A DNA stretch of 64,000 nucleotides. Source: Kangiellaceae bacterium. Its GTDB lineage: Bacteria > Pseudomonadota > Gammaproteobacteria > Enterobacterales > Kangiellaceae. The notes below the pieces were generated by a model. That model was not told where the DNA came from. It saw only the letters and a list, made by a program, of their open reading frames with translations, and searched no databases. Made by a program: the position numbers and the translations under genes. The DNA lies in contig JAPHTP010000005.1 of the NCBI GenBank assembly GCA_026196875.1, positions 97,948 to 161,947 on the forward strand, in the 5' to 3' direction. The stretch's first letter is position 1. The number at the start of each line of letters is the position of its first letter. Below are positions 15,069-24,388 of the stretch, piece by piece.

Positions 15069-17003
15069 ATGGCTAGATTTCTGTTAGCAGTCATCATTCT
15101 TTTTACAAGTTCATCGGCTTATTCGCAAAAGCTACCGGTTGAAGCGTTTTATAAAAATCCAGATATATCTTCGTTAAGGATCTCTCCAGATGGAAAACAC
15201 TTCGCGGCAATTGTAGAAATCAAAAATGACAAAAAATTAGCTGTACTAGATGCGAAAACAAAAAAAATTAAACACATCTTTAGCTTTTCGCAAGGCCACA
15301 GAGAAATAGGCCCTATAGGATGGTTCAACAATGAACGTGTTTATGCAGAAATGGTTCAAAAAGTCGGCCCTTTAGCTCAAGCGGCTCGCACAGGCTATTT
15401 ATTTGCAGGTAATATTGACGGTTCTAGAAAAAATCAAATTTTACCACGTCCGCGATCTGCTGGACGAACTTCTGAATTGCCGAAAAACTTTAGAATCGTA
15501 AACTTTTTACATGACGATCCTAAATATGTACTGATTTCCATGGCAGATGGAAAGTTCGAAAAAATCTATAAACTCAATATTTATACTGGAGCGAAAACTA
15601 CGTTTGAAAAGTCTCCTTATAAATATAGCGGACTTATTCTTGATCATAATGGAATTGCCAGAGCTATCGAACAAGATCACCCGGATGATAAGAAGTACCG
15701 AATCTATTTAAGAAATGCTAAAACAGACGCGTGGGAGCTATTCAAAGAGTTCGACACGAAAAAAGTAGGCATGAGTGTCACTGACATTTCCCATGATTTA
15801 AAAAGCCTGATCATTAATGTAAGAGACAAAGGCAAAAAACGAGGATTGTACAGGCTAGATTTATCCACCAAAGACTTTTCACTAATTAAAGAAATTCCTG
15901 GTGATGCGAGTATTGAAGGCCATATTTACCATTACAATAAAGAAATGAAAGTATCAGAGTTAATCGGATTTAGGCAAATGCCGGGTTATATTGTCGATAC
16001 TTACCTTAGTGAAGAGCATCCGGGCGCAGTAATTAGAGAATCTCTTAAAGAGGCATTCGCCAATCAGATAGTTGATATAGTTAATACAACTCGAGATGGT
16101 AAAAAGTCGCTTATTAGGGCTTGGAATGACAGAAACCCAGGAACCTATTATTTACTCGATAACGAAACAAACAACGTTGAGTATTTATTAGATTCGATCC
16201 CTTGGCTTAACCCTGAACAACTTGCACCAATGGAGCCGATTGCTTTCAATGCAAGAGATGGCTTAGAAATCAGAGGTTACTTAACTCGTCCAATTGGTAA
16301 GAAGAAAGATCTGCCGATGATCATCTACGTACACGGTGGTCCTTATGGCCCTAAAGATAGTTGGGGCTACGAGCGAGATACTCAATTCCTGGCGAATAGA
16401 GGCTATGCGGTCCTACAAGTCAATTATCGAGGTTCCGGAGGCCGTGGTTCAGCTTTTCAGTACGACGCATACCGACAAATGGGTGCAGAAATGCAGGACG
16501 ACTTAACCGATGCCACTTTGTGGGCTGTTAAAGAAGGAATCGCAGATAAGGATCGCGTGTGCATCTACGGTGCAAGTTATGGTGGTTATGCCTCCATGAT
16601 GGGGGTCGTAAAAGAGCCTGATCTTTATAAATGCGCCGTTGCCTACGTAGGTGTATACGATATCGCAATTCAAACTAAGGAAAGCGATACTGCTGAAATC
16701 AAATGGGGTAGAGAATTCTTGGAAGATGCTTGGAATGCTTATGACAAAGACTTTGTCAGAGAGCGCTCTCCAATCTATCACCTAGACAAGTTAAAAGCAG
16801 CGGTCATGTTGGTACATGGGAAAGATGATCCTCGATGCCCAATTGAACAGTATGATGCGTTAGCTGATGCCCTAGATGAGCGTGATTACCCTTATGAATC
16901 GGTGGTTAAGGCATTTGAAGGTCATGGCTTTAGAAATGAAGAAAACAACTATGATCTTTATTCTAAAATGGAGAAGTTTCTAGAGAAACATATAGGCGGA
17001 TAA
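15069..17003 (+). CDS. Secreted S9 family prolyl oligopeptidase-like peptidase (second copy)
   Basis: The 644-residue protein has a signal peptide (MARFLLAVIILFTSSSAYS) and a good ribosome-binding site (AAGGAGAAG) before the ATG. An N-terminal propeller-like region (about 20-380) precedes an alpha/beta hydrolase domain. The triad residues are Ser503 in GASYGGYA, Asp587 in HGKDDPRCP and His619 in GHGF, with HGGPYGP forming the oxyanion region. It resembles the peptidase at 3884 throughout, including the shared AWNDRNPGT / TWNDRNPGT motif, so the two are paralogues. It sits just downstream of receptor 3. A periplasmic or surface role in cleaving short peptides is expected from the family. Confidence 0.92.
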   Translation: MARFLLAVIILFTSSSAYSQKLPVEAFYKNPDISSLRISPDGKHFAAIVEIKNDKKLAVLDAKTKKIKHIFSFSQGHREIGPIGWFNNERVYAEMVQKVGPLAQAARTGYLFAGNIDGSRKNQILPRPRSAGRTSELPKNFRIVNFLHDDPKYVLISMADGKFEKIYKLNIYTGAKTTFEKSPYKYSGLILDHNGIARAIEQDHPDDKKYRIYLRNAKTDAWELFKEFDTKKVGMSVTDISHDLKSLIINVRDKGKKRGLYRLDLSTKDFSLIKEIPGDASIEGHIYHYNKEMKVSELIGFRQMPGYIVDTYLSEEHPGAVIRESLKEAFANQIVDIVNTTRDGKKSLIRAWNDRNPGTYYLLDNETNNVEYLLDSIPWLNPEQLAPMEPIAFNARDGLEIRGYLTRPIGKKKDLPMIIYVHGGPYGPKDSWGYERDTQFLANRGYAVLQVNYRGSGGRGSAFQYDAYRQMGAEMQDDLTDATLWAVKEGIADKDRVCIYGASYGGYASMMGVVKEPDLYKCAVAYVGVYDIAIQTKESDTAEIKWGREFLEDAWNAYDKDFVRERSPIYHLDKLKAAVMLVHGKDDPRCPIEQYDALADALDERDYPYESVVKAFEGHGFRNEENNYDLYSKMEKFLEKHIGG

Positions 17004-17039
17004 TTCTGCCTATTTAAAACTTTTCCAGGTTTGACTGAT

Positions 17040-17071
17040 AGAAGCCGCTCTCGTTGAGAGCGGCTTCTTTG
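17040..17071 (+). terminator. Rho-independent terminator after the second S9 peptidase
   Basis: A 13-bp perfect stem (AGAAGCCGCTCTC with GAGAGCGGCTTCT, 3-nt loop) is followed by a short T-rich stretch. Confidence 0.88.
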
Positions 17072-17160
17072 TTTGAAAACTCGATTAAAACCAGAAAGTT
17101 ATTGCCAGCGTTATTTCATAGCTATATTATATTCAAAATTCCTTTCAAAAGACTTTAGCT

Positions 17161-18081
17161 ATGACTCTTAACGAATTGAGATATGTAGTCGCCGTCGCTC
17201 AAACCCAGCATTTCAGTAAAGCAGCTGATGCCTGTCACGTAAGCCAACCTAGCCTTAGCATTGCAATCCGTAAGCTAGAAGAAGAGCTTGGAGTAACTAT
17301 TTTCCAACGAGGTAAACGCCAAGTTGAAGTTACTCCAGAGGGCGAGGCGGTGGTCCAGCAAGCGCAAAAAGTAATAGAAGAAGCAGAGAAACTGACTTAT
17401 CTAAAAACCTTGCAAAAGAATCCATTGGAAGGTGTATTAAGAATCGGAGCGATATTTACTATCGGGCCTTACTTGTTTCCGTCTTTAATCCCCTTTATGC
17501 GCCAGCATTATCCAGAAATGCCATTACATATTGACGAAGATTACACCGAGAACCTTAGAAAAAAACTCTTGAAAGCAGAAATAGATCTCGCAGTTCTTGC
17601 TTTGCCTTTTTCCGATCCGGCTATCGATACCATGGAAATTTATGACGAGGACTTTATGCCACTCTTTTATGAGGGCCATCCCTTTGCAGAAATGTCCGAA
17701 ATCAAAGTGTCTGATATTCCAAATAAAAACTTGTTGATGCTCGGCAAAGGCAACTGTTTTAGGGATCAGGTTGTGGCAGCTTGCCCTAATTGTCAGTCTC
17801 CTACTGCGAGCGAAGACAACTGGGTGGTAGGTAGTTCACTTGAGACCATTCGCCATATGGTTGCAATGAAGCTTGGGATCACGGTCATGCCGGTCACGGC
17901 CTTAGCTAAACAAACCGACTATCCAGGCTTAGACTCTCGTCCCTTTTCAGAGCCAGCTCCCAAACGGCGTATAATTCTCGCCTGGCGTTCTAGCTTTCCG
18001 CGTAAAGAAGCGGTTCAAGTGATTGCCGAGTCTTTACAAAAATCGCTTGCAGGCCAAGTCGACTTACTGCCGCTTAAATAA
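17161..18081 (+). CDS. oxyR: OxyR, LysR-family peroxide-sensing regulator
   Basis: This 306-residue LysR-type regulator has an N-terminal winged helix (TQHFSKAADACHVSQPSLSIA) and a C-terminal effector domain. The OxyR identity rests on GNCFRDQ followed by AAC, which places cysteines at residues 199 and 208. These are the same numbers and 9-residue spacing as the peroxide-reactive Cys199/Cys208 pair of E. coli OxyR. A further Cys (in ACPNC, residue 211) lies just beyond. Oxidation to a disulfide should switch it to activate catalase, peroxiredoxin and related genes. recG begins 15 bp downstream; oxyR-recG adjacency is known in other gammaproteobacteria such as Pseudomonas. No katG or ahpC lies nearby in the window. 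Confidence 0.95.
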   Translation: MTLNELRYVVAVAQTQHFSKAADACHVSQPSLSIAIRKLEEELGVTIFQRGKRQVEVTPEGEAVVQQAQKVIEEAEKLTYLKTLQKNPLEGVLRIGAIFTIGPYLFPSLIPFMRQHYPEMPLHIDEDYTENLRKKLLKAEIDLAVLALPFSDPAIDTMEIYDEDFMPLFYEGHPFAEMSEIKVSDIPNKNLLMLGKGNCFRDQVVAACPNCQSPTASEDNWVVGSSLETIRHMVAMKLGITVMPVTALAKQTDYPGLDSRPFSEPAPKRRIILAWRSSFPRKEAVQVIAESLQKSLAGQVDLLPLK

Positions 18082-18096
18082 AAAATACTTAGCCCA

Positions 18097-20190
18097 TTGC
18101 AATCTAAGTTAGCATCAATCAAGGTCGAAACCTTAAAAGGGGTCGGCCCTAAGGTAGCCGAAAAATTGGCCAACCTTTCGATCACTAGTGTGGAAGATTT
18201 ACTTTTTCACTTACCTTCAAAGTATCAAGATCGCAGCCGTATTCACCCAATCGCCAGCTTAAGGCCTGGCGAATACGCTCAAGTTTGCGGAATGGTAGAA
18301 GCGGCCGATATAGTGTTCGGTAAAAGGCGTTCTCTTATCTGTAAAATTTCTGATGGCAGCGGGATTTTAGATATTCGCCTTTTCTATTTTTCGATGGCGC
18401 AGAAAAAACAGTTTATCCGTGGACAATATGTTCAATGCTATGGCCAGGTTTCTTTTATTGGCAAAAATTTCTCGATGATCCACCCCGAGATTAAGCATTT
18501 AAAAGACAATCCCGAACCACGTTTAGAAAATGGGCTTAAGGCGATTTATCCAGTTACTGATGGATTACAACAAAGGACCATTTCATCTTTAATCCAGCAG
18601 TCTTTAAGCTTATTAAAACGCTCCAACCCTACAGAGCTTATTCCTCAAGAATGGCTTGGGAAACTAGAGTTTCCACCACTTGCAGATGCTTTAAGGATGC
18701 TGCATCGGCCCCCTTTAGACATATCTTTAGAATCGCTACAAAAAGGTGAACACCCATTAATACGTCGCCTAGCTTTCGAAGAGCTAGTTGCACAGCACAT
18801 CGCTTTTGAAAATATTAAAATTAAAAATAAAAAAAATAACGCAATATCAATCAGTGGAAATTCGGCGCTACAACAAAAACTGCTAAACAACCTTCCCTTT
18901 GCTCTCACAAATGCTCAAAGTCGAGTAGTCAGTGAAATAGAAAGTGATATGCACAAGCCCTTTCCCATGATGCGGTTGGTACAGGGAGATGTGGGTTCCG
19001 GAAAAACATTGATAGCGGCATGCGCAATTTTCAATTGTGTAGAACAAAATCTGCAAGCAGCATTAATGGCGCCAACAGAAATTTTGGCAGAACAACATTA
19101 TAAGAACTTTCAATCTTGGTGCGAGCCATTGGGGATTGATTGTGTTTTATTAACCAGCAAAATGAGCGCGCCAATAAAACGTGCCGCCTTGGAGTCAATA
19201 CAACAAGACAAAGCAAAGATTATTATTGGTACCCATGCCTTATTTCAGAGCCAAGTAACTTTCGCAAATTTAGCGTTGGTAATCATTGATGAGCAACATC
19301 GATTTGGTGTCGAGCAAAGAAAAACCTTACTTGAAAAAGGATTCGAAGCAAACCAAGGAAGAAACTATCCGCATCAACTTGTTATGACTGCTACGCCTAT
19401 TCCCAGGACTTTGGCACAAACGGCATTTGCGGATTTAGAACTATCGGTGGTCGATGAACTCCCACCAGGAAGAAAACCGATACAGACTGCAGTACTTTCC
19501 GATCAAAAGCGTGAACAAATCATGCAACGCGTTAGAGACTATTGTACGACTGATAACAAACAAGTTTACTGGGTTTGTACGTTAATTGAAGAATCGGATG
19601 AGCTTCAGTGCCAAGCAGCCGAAGCAACCTTTCATGATCTAAAACAAGCCTTGCCAGAACTTAAAATCGGTCTAGTACATGGCCGGTTAAAAACGGCTGA
19701 AAAGCAGCAAATTATGCTAGAGTTCAAAGAAGGAGAGCTCGACTTATTGGTTGCAACAACAGTTATAGAAGTCGGCGTTGACGTTCCCAACGCGAGTTTA
19801 ATGATAATTGAAAACCCGGAAAGACTTGGACTGTCACAACTTCATCAATTAAGGGGACGAGTTGGTCGAGGTGAAGCAGAAAGCCACTGTATTCTAATGT
19901 ATCACTCTCCCTTGTCTAAAAATGCGAAACAACGACTTGAAGTAATGCGTAGCTCAAATGATGGTTTTATTATTGCCGAAAAAGATTTAGAACTAAGAGG
20001 TCCAGGAGAAGTGCTCGGAACTAGGCAAACTGGCGCTTTAGAATATCGATTTGCAGACTTAGTCAGAGACAGCCATTTATTACCTGACGTTTATAATTGT
20101 GCTAATGATTTGGCTTTACACTCACCTTTAATTGCACATGCATTGATTACTCGATGGATCAAACATGATAAGAACTTGGCCAAGGTCTAG
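18097..20190 (+). CDS. recG: ATP-dependent DNA helicase RecG
   Basis: RecG remodels stalled replication forks and Holliday junctions. The 697-residue protein has an N-terminal wedge/OB region containing TLKGVGPKVAEKL. Walker A is GDVGSGKT at about residues 296-303, the DEQH box is in IIDEQHRFG, and motif III is MTATPIPRTLAQTAF. The RecG-specific segment DELPPGRKPIQT and the C-terminal helicase motifs (TTVIEVGVDVPNA, QLRGRVGRG) follow. The most likely start is the TTG at 18097. No ATG is available between the in-frame stop region at oxyR and the conserved N-terminus, and no good ribosome-binding site is visible. Translation may therefore be coupled to oxyR, which ends 15 bp upstream. Confidence 0.96.
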   Translation: MQSKLASIKVETLKGVGPKVAEKLANLSITSVEDLLFHLPSKYQDRSRIHPIASLRPGEYAQVCGMVEAADIVFGKRRSLICKISDGSGILDIRLFYFSMAQKKQFIRGQYVQCYGQVSFIGKNFSMIHPEIKHLKDNPEPRLENGLKAIYPVTDGLQQRTISSLIQQSLSLLKRSNPTELIPQEWLGKLEFPPLADALRMLHRPPLDISLESLQKGEHPLIRRLAFEELVAQHIAFENIKIKNKKNNAISISGNSALQQKLLNNLPFALTNAQSRVVSEIESDMHKPFPMMRLVQGDVGSGKTLIAACAIFNCVEQNLQAALMAPTEILAEQHYKNFQSWCEPLGIDCVLLTSKMSAPIKRAALESIQQDKAKIIIGTHALFQSQVTFANLALVIIDEQHRFGVEQRKTLLEKGFEANQGRNYPHQLVMTATPIPRTLAQTAFADLELSVVDELPPGRKPIQTAVLSDQKREQIMQRVRDYCTTDNKQVYWVCTLIEESDELQCQAAEATFHDLKQALPELKIGLVHGRLKTAEKQQIMLEFKEGELDLLVATTVIEVGVDVPNASLMIIENPERLGLSQLHQLRGRVGRGEAESHCILMYHSPLSKNAKQRLEVMRSSNDGFIIAEKDLELRGPGEVLGTRQTGALEYRFADLVRDSHLLPDVYNCANDLALHSPLIAHALITRWIKHDKNLAKV

Positions 20191-20292
20191 AAAGATTTTG
20201 AACAATTAAAATTTCAATACCATCAAATCGCCCTCTGAAATTCCCTCGAGAGAAAATAATTATTACTTGTCCAATAAAAGCAAAAAAACAAA

Positions 20293-20373
20293 TTCAATAT
20301 TTATTAAATATAAATTCAACTTATCTTTTCTAAAGTTTCAAGTTTTTTTAAATAACCTTGAATAATTCTTGAT
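20293..20373 (+). promoter_or_regulatory. Eight-turn phased TTCAA/TTAAA array upstream of receptor 4
   Basis: TTCAA at 20293, TTAAA at 20304, TTCAA at 20315, TTCAA at 20337, TTAAA at 20348, TTGAA at 20358 and TTGAT at 20369 are separated by 11, 11, 22, 11, 10 and 11 bp. The final unit overlaps the -35 hexamer of the candidate promoter below, the layout expected for an activator that touches RNA polymerase. It is the clearest example of the element in this window. Confidence 0.55.
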
Positions 20374-20396
20374 CTAAAGATTTCGATGGATACAAT
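20369..20396 (+). promoter_or_regulatory. Candidate sigma70-type promoter of receptor 4
   Basis: TTGATC (20369-20374) and TACAAT (20391-20396) are separated by 16 bp and match the consensus at 4/6 and 5/6 positions. The predicted start near 20403 gives a leader of about 90 nt. The imperfect -35 embedded in the phased array suggests activator dependence. Assigned by eye only. Confidence 0.4.
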
Positions 20397-20494
20397 CAAA
20401 TTAGTTGTTCATAACATACGGACAACTGCAATTCAATTTCAATAGCAGAATAAATCGAAATTGAACTCATAACTAACAATAAAGGGATGGCAAC

Positions 20495-23440
20495 ATGGCA
20501 ATCAGTAAGTTAAAACATTCGCCTCTCCATAAAGCAATTACTTCAACTTTGGCGACAGCACTTGGACTTTCGAGTCTCAATATGGCTGTTCAAGCTGCCG
20601 AAGAGGGAGAAAATGCGGAGGAAGAAGGCGATAAAATAATAGTAGTAGGCTCGCGTATTCGTCGAGATGGTATAGACAACGCTGAACCTATTGAGATTAT
20701 CTCCGCTGCAGATGCAAAATTGCAAGGCATAGATAGTGTAGGAGCACTTTTACGAGCCTCAACACTGGCATCAGGTTCACCTCAAGTAACAGCAGCAAGT
20801 TCAACGGCCTTTGTACAAAACGGTGGAACAGGGACAGAAACATTATCTCTTCGCGGTCTCGGCGCAAATCGGACCTTAGTTCTCCTCAATGGCAGGCGTG
20901 CGGGCCCATCAGGTACTCGAGGTGGAGTATCTGCATTCGACTTAAACGCAATTCCACTATCCGCAGTTGAGCGTATAGAAATCCTTAAAGACGGGGCATC
21001 CTCTCTTTATGGTTCTGACGCGGTTGCGGGCGTTGTAAACATTATTACGAAATCTGAAGATGGCTCTGCTGTAGACATGTTTATCTCTCAGCCGGAAGAA
21101 AGCGGCGGTGAACAGTTTCGGCTTAGTGGAACCTGGGGAAAAACTTATGACCGAGGTAACTTTTTAATTTCAGCCGACTATTCGAAAGAAGATCAGCTTG
21201 CTCAAGGCGACCGTGATTTCTTCGCTTGTGGCGAAAGATATCTGTTTGACCAACAAACTGGCGAGCGTGGTGACGTCATTGACCCTAGAACCGGCAGATA
21301 CCATTGTACTGATCTGTTGTGGGGACACGTGTGGTTGTATGACTATCAAGGAGCCGGAGGAAATGTTCCTGGTAGCTTAGCGCAATTTGACTATGATGGT
21401 GATTTAGGAAACTATATTCCTGGATACGCTGTTGACCCAACAGATCCTGATTTCTTAGTTACTCCTCCAGGTTGGTTTCCTGTCGGTTATGATCGAGCAT
21501 CCGATGCGCTAGCCAATGCTGATCACCCGTTCCAGGATCTTACCTCTCTTATTCCAGAGACAGAAAAAACAACCATATATGCTCAAGGCGAATACGAAAT
21601 AAATGATAGTACTTCGGCGTATGCAGAGTTGTTACTCAACCGCAGAAAAACAACCACCGATGGTTACAGACAGTTCTGGGGTTACATATACAATGAGAAC
21701 TTTTTCGGCGGTAATCCTTTAAGTGCTGGCTGGACTGGTGCTCAATGGTTTAGCCCTACTCCGATTACTGACGAAGGAAGTGATTCTGAAATCACAGTTG
21801 ACTATACTCGATTCGTTGCTGGGCTGACCGGAGACATAGGTAATACTGACTGGTACTACGATGTATCGATGCAGCTGAGCCGATCAGATGGTGATTATCA
21901 GACAGACTTTATCTATAACGATAGAATCGTAGAACAAAACTGGCTGACAGGCTCCTGCGTAGGCATAACCCATAGCGTGTCTGGTGGCCCTTGTATGGAT
22001 ATTCCATGGCTGGACCCGCAATTCCTAGCCGGCAACATATCTCCTGACATGCGCGCCTACTTATTTGGGACAGAAATAGGCAACACCGTTTATGAACAGC
22101 AGGCTCTTGAAGCAGTAATCTCAGGAACTGCAATGGATATGGATGCCGGACCATTGGACGTTGCGATAGGTTTCCATTACCGAACCGACGAGATTGAAGA
22201 TGTTCCTGGAGAGCAAACCAGGCTTGGGAACACTTGGGGCTCGACTTCAGCAGGTATAACTACTGGTGACAGTACGACGAAAGCGATCTTTGGTGAAGCG
22301 ATCATTCCGATAATAAATGGTGTTCCAGGCTTTCAAAATGTTGAACTTAAAATCTCATCTAGATTTACCGATGTTTCATCGTTCGGTGATGACACAACAT
22401 TCAAGTTTGGACTAAATTGGGACATAGTTGAGGGAGTGAAAGTTAGAGCCTCGCGTGGTACCTCTTTCCGCTCTCCAGCGTTATTTGAACTGTATTTAGC
22501 GGACCAAAGTTCATTTGCAGGTCAAAGAACTATCGACCCATGCTATAACTGGGCAGATGCAAATAGCACGGCAACGCCAGTTCAGCAAGCTAACTGTGCA
22601 GCTGATGGTATTCCCGGTAACAATGCACCAGCAATTTCTGCTACCGTTTTCACTGGTGGAGGAGCAGGAGTCTTAGAAGCTGAAACATCAATTTCCGAAA
22701 CTATTGGAATTGTGTGGACACCTGAATTTGCAGATATCGCAATCTCATTGGATTATTTTGATTTCCTAATCGAAGGTGAAGTCACCCAGTTAGGAGCAGC
22801 GACTATTGTCGGTCGTTGCTACTCGTCAGAGTTCTTCCCTAATGATCCTTTGTGCGACCAATTTGATCGGGACCCAACCGACCTTCGAATCACAAATGTT
22901 CGAGATAGTTATCTAAATATCGCTTCTCAAATTAATAAAGGTTTTGATTTAGCAATTAATTATCAAACCGAGTTTGAGTTTGGGACTTTGAGACTAGAAA
23001 GTCGACACACTTACCAAGACGAAGATAGCATAGCAGTATTTGATGACTTTACTACTGACACTAATGGAGAGTTTGGTGACCCCCAACTAACCGCGTCACT
23101 TAGAGCTGCTTTGACGATTGATGATTGGACTTATAACTGGACCATAAACTATTTAGGTTCGGTTTCAAACGTAGATAGAGATTTAGGTAGTACCCTCGAT
23201 TACCGAGGAGAAACCTACAATATCGTTAATTATGACGATGCTACCTACTATCATGCGTTTTCGGCAAGTACTACCTTTGACGACTTAAGCCTTGTCTTTG
23301 GTGTTGCCAATCTTACCGATGAAGAACCACCTCAAGTAAGTCGTGGAACTTCTGTTTCTCGCATTGGTAATGCGGCTTTCTATAGCCAATATGATTGGCG
23401 TGGAAGAAGAGCATTTGTAAACTTATCTTATAACTTTTAA
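20495..23440 (+). CDS. TonB-dependent outer-membrane receptor (receptor 4)
   Basis: This 981-residue receptor has a signal peptide ending near VQA|AEE (residue 34), an acidic linker, the TonB-box-like IIVVGSRI at about residues 48-55 and a plug with LSLRGLGANRTLVLLNGRR and SSLYGSDAVAGVVNIIT. The barrel ends in Phe (FVNLSYNF). It differs from receptors 1-3 in its signal sequence and in having an ordinary AAAGGGA-type ribosome-binding site instead of the TACAGGGT leader. Its barrel has several paired cysteines (for example in SVSGGPCMDIPW and CADGIPGNN) that may form extracellular-loop disulfides. It is followed by a sulfotransferase and a halogenase-family gene in the same direction, suggesting a substrate linked to a modified metabolite; this is inference. 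Confidence 0.92.
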   Translation: MAISKLKHSPLHKAITSTLATALGLSSLNMAVQAAEEGENAEEEGDKIIVVGSRIRRDGIDNAEPIEIISAADAKLQGIDSVGALLRASTLASGSPQVTAASSTAFVQNGGTGTETLSLRGLGANRTLVLLNGRRAGPSGTRGGVSAFDLNAIPLSAVERIEILKDGASSLYGSDAVAGVVNIITKSEDGSAVDMFISQPEESGGEQFRLSGTWGKTYDRGNFLISADYSKEDQLAQGDRDFFACGERYLFDQQTGERGDVIDPRTGRYHCTDLLWGHVWLYDYQGAGGNVPGSLAQFDYDGDLGNYIPGYAVDPTDPDFLVTPPGWFPVGYDRASDALANADHPFQDLTSLIPETEKTTIYAQGEYEINDSTSAYAELLLNRRKTTTDGYRQFWGYIYNENFFGGNPLSAGWTGAQWFSPTPITDEGSDSEITVDYTRFVAGLTGDIGNTDWYYDVSMQLSRSDGDYQTDFIYNDRIVEQNWLTGSCVGITHSVSGGPCMDIPWLDPQFLAGNISPDMRAYLFGTEIGNTVYEQQALEAVISGTAMDMDAGPLDVAIGFHYRTDEIEDVPGEQTRLGNTWGSTSAGITTGDSTTKAIFGEAIIPIINGVPGFQNVELKISSRFTDVSSFGDDTTFKFGLNWDIVEGVKVRASRGTSFRSPALFELYLADQSSFAGQRTIDPCYNWADANSTATPVQQANCAADGIPGNNAPAISATVFTGGGAGVLEAETSISETIGIVWTPEFADIAISLDYFDFLIEGEVTQLGAATIVGRCYSSEFFPNDPLCDQFDRDPTDLRITNVRDSYLNIASQINKGFDLAINYQTEFEFGTLRLESRHTYQDEDSIAVFDDFTTDTNGEFGDPQLTASLRAALTIDDWTYNWTINYLGSVSNVDRDLGSTLDYRGETYNIVNYDDATYYHAFSASTTFDDLSLVFGVANLTDEEPPQVSRGTSVSRIGNAAFYSQYDWRGRRAFVNLSYNF

Positions 23441-23458
23441 GTAAGTTTTAATGCCTTT

Positions 23459-23486
23459 AAAAGGCCGACAATCGTCGGCCTTTTTT
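23459..23486 (+). terminator. Rho-independent terminator after receptor 4
   Basis: GGCCGAC (23463-23469) pairs with GTCGGCC (23474-23480) over a 4-nt loop, with A-run and T-run flanks. Confidence 0.9.
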
Positions 23487-23554
23487 ATTCTCTTGATACT
23501 TAGGTTGAAAGAGGTATATTAGAAAAGAACCAAATAAAACTAAAAGAGCTTCAA

Positions 23555-24343
23555 ATGCCTCGTGTAATTGCCAAATCCGATAATCTTAATGAAAGAAATA
23601 AGGAGTTTACTCAGACTCCACTAAGTCAACCAGTATTTCTTAACTCAGTTCCCAAGTGCGGTACCCACTTAATCCGAAATATTTTTAGAATGTTTGTTCC
23701 AGTGGAACAGCAATACCACCAAATGTTCATTCAAATTCCGGTGTTACAGCAACATCTCCAGGCGTTTGCTCCAACTTCTCCAAAGCTGAGTTGGGGGCAC
23801 TTGTTATTTTCAGATGACTCAGCAGCTGCACTACATGGAGTAAAGCATCTTCTTATGGTTCGCGATCCTTATGATTGGGTCTTGGCTCGAGCCAGATTCT
23901 TTTTATCTGACACTTTCCAAGGTTCTTTAGAAAATCTGAAGAGTGGAAAGATCTCGGTCGAACAAGTTCTCAATATGATGATTTTTGGTATCTACCAAAA
24001 GGCTCCGACTTTGAGCGAAATATATACGCACAATGCAGTTTCATGGTTAGGCTCTGGAGTAAAAATCGTTAAATATGAAGATGTCATTTTCCATTTACAA
24101 AATCTCGACCAACCTGCTGCAAAAAATTATTTTGAAGATTTACTCAGTACCTTGGGAATAACAACTCTTCCTGAAGACTGGGAGACTAGGATAAAGGTTG
24201 GTTCAGACCGCAAGCAAAGCGGCACCGCGAGAGAAAATCTTTCCGGCAAGAAATTTGAAATCCCAAATGAACTCCCAGACATACAAAAACAAATGGTCGA
24301 CTACGCAGCCCCTAATTTACGTAAAATACTCGGGTACGAATAA
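23555..24343 (+). CDS. Sulfotransferase-domain protein
   Basis: The 262-residue protein shows the two PAPS-binding signatures of sulfotransferases. The 5'-phosphosulfate loop is NSVPKCGTHLIRNIF (about residues 30-44), with Lys34 in the usual catalytic position. The 3'-phosphate motif is LLMVRDPYDW (about 99-108). A later IVKYEDV and a C-terminal GSDRKQSGTARENL resemble the closing PAPS-contact region. No signal peptide or TPR region is present, so it differs from the sulfotransferase at 9513. It is followed 45 bp downstream by the halogenase-family gene, probably in one operon. The acceptor molecule is unknown. Confidence 0.78.
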   Translation: MPRVIAKSDNLNERNKEFTQTPLSQPVFLNSVPKCGTHLIRNIFRMFVPVEQQYHQMFIQIPVLQQHLQAFAPTSPKLSWGHLLFSDDSAAALHGVKHLLMVRDPYDWVLARARFFLSDTFQGSLENLKSGKISVEQVLNMMIFGIYQKAPTLSEIYTHNAVSWLGSGVKIVKYEDVIFHLQNLDQPAAKNYFEDLLSTLGITTLPEDWETRIKVGSDRKQSGTARENLSGKKFEIPNELPDIQKQMVDYAAPNLRKILGYE

Positions 24344-24388
24344 GTTCAATACATATAAAAATAATACGTCCAACGTGAGGCATATATA

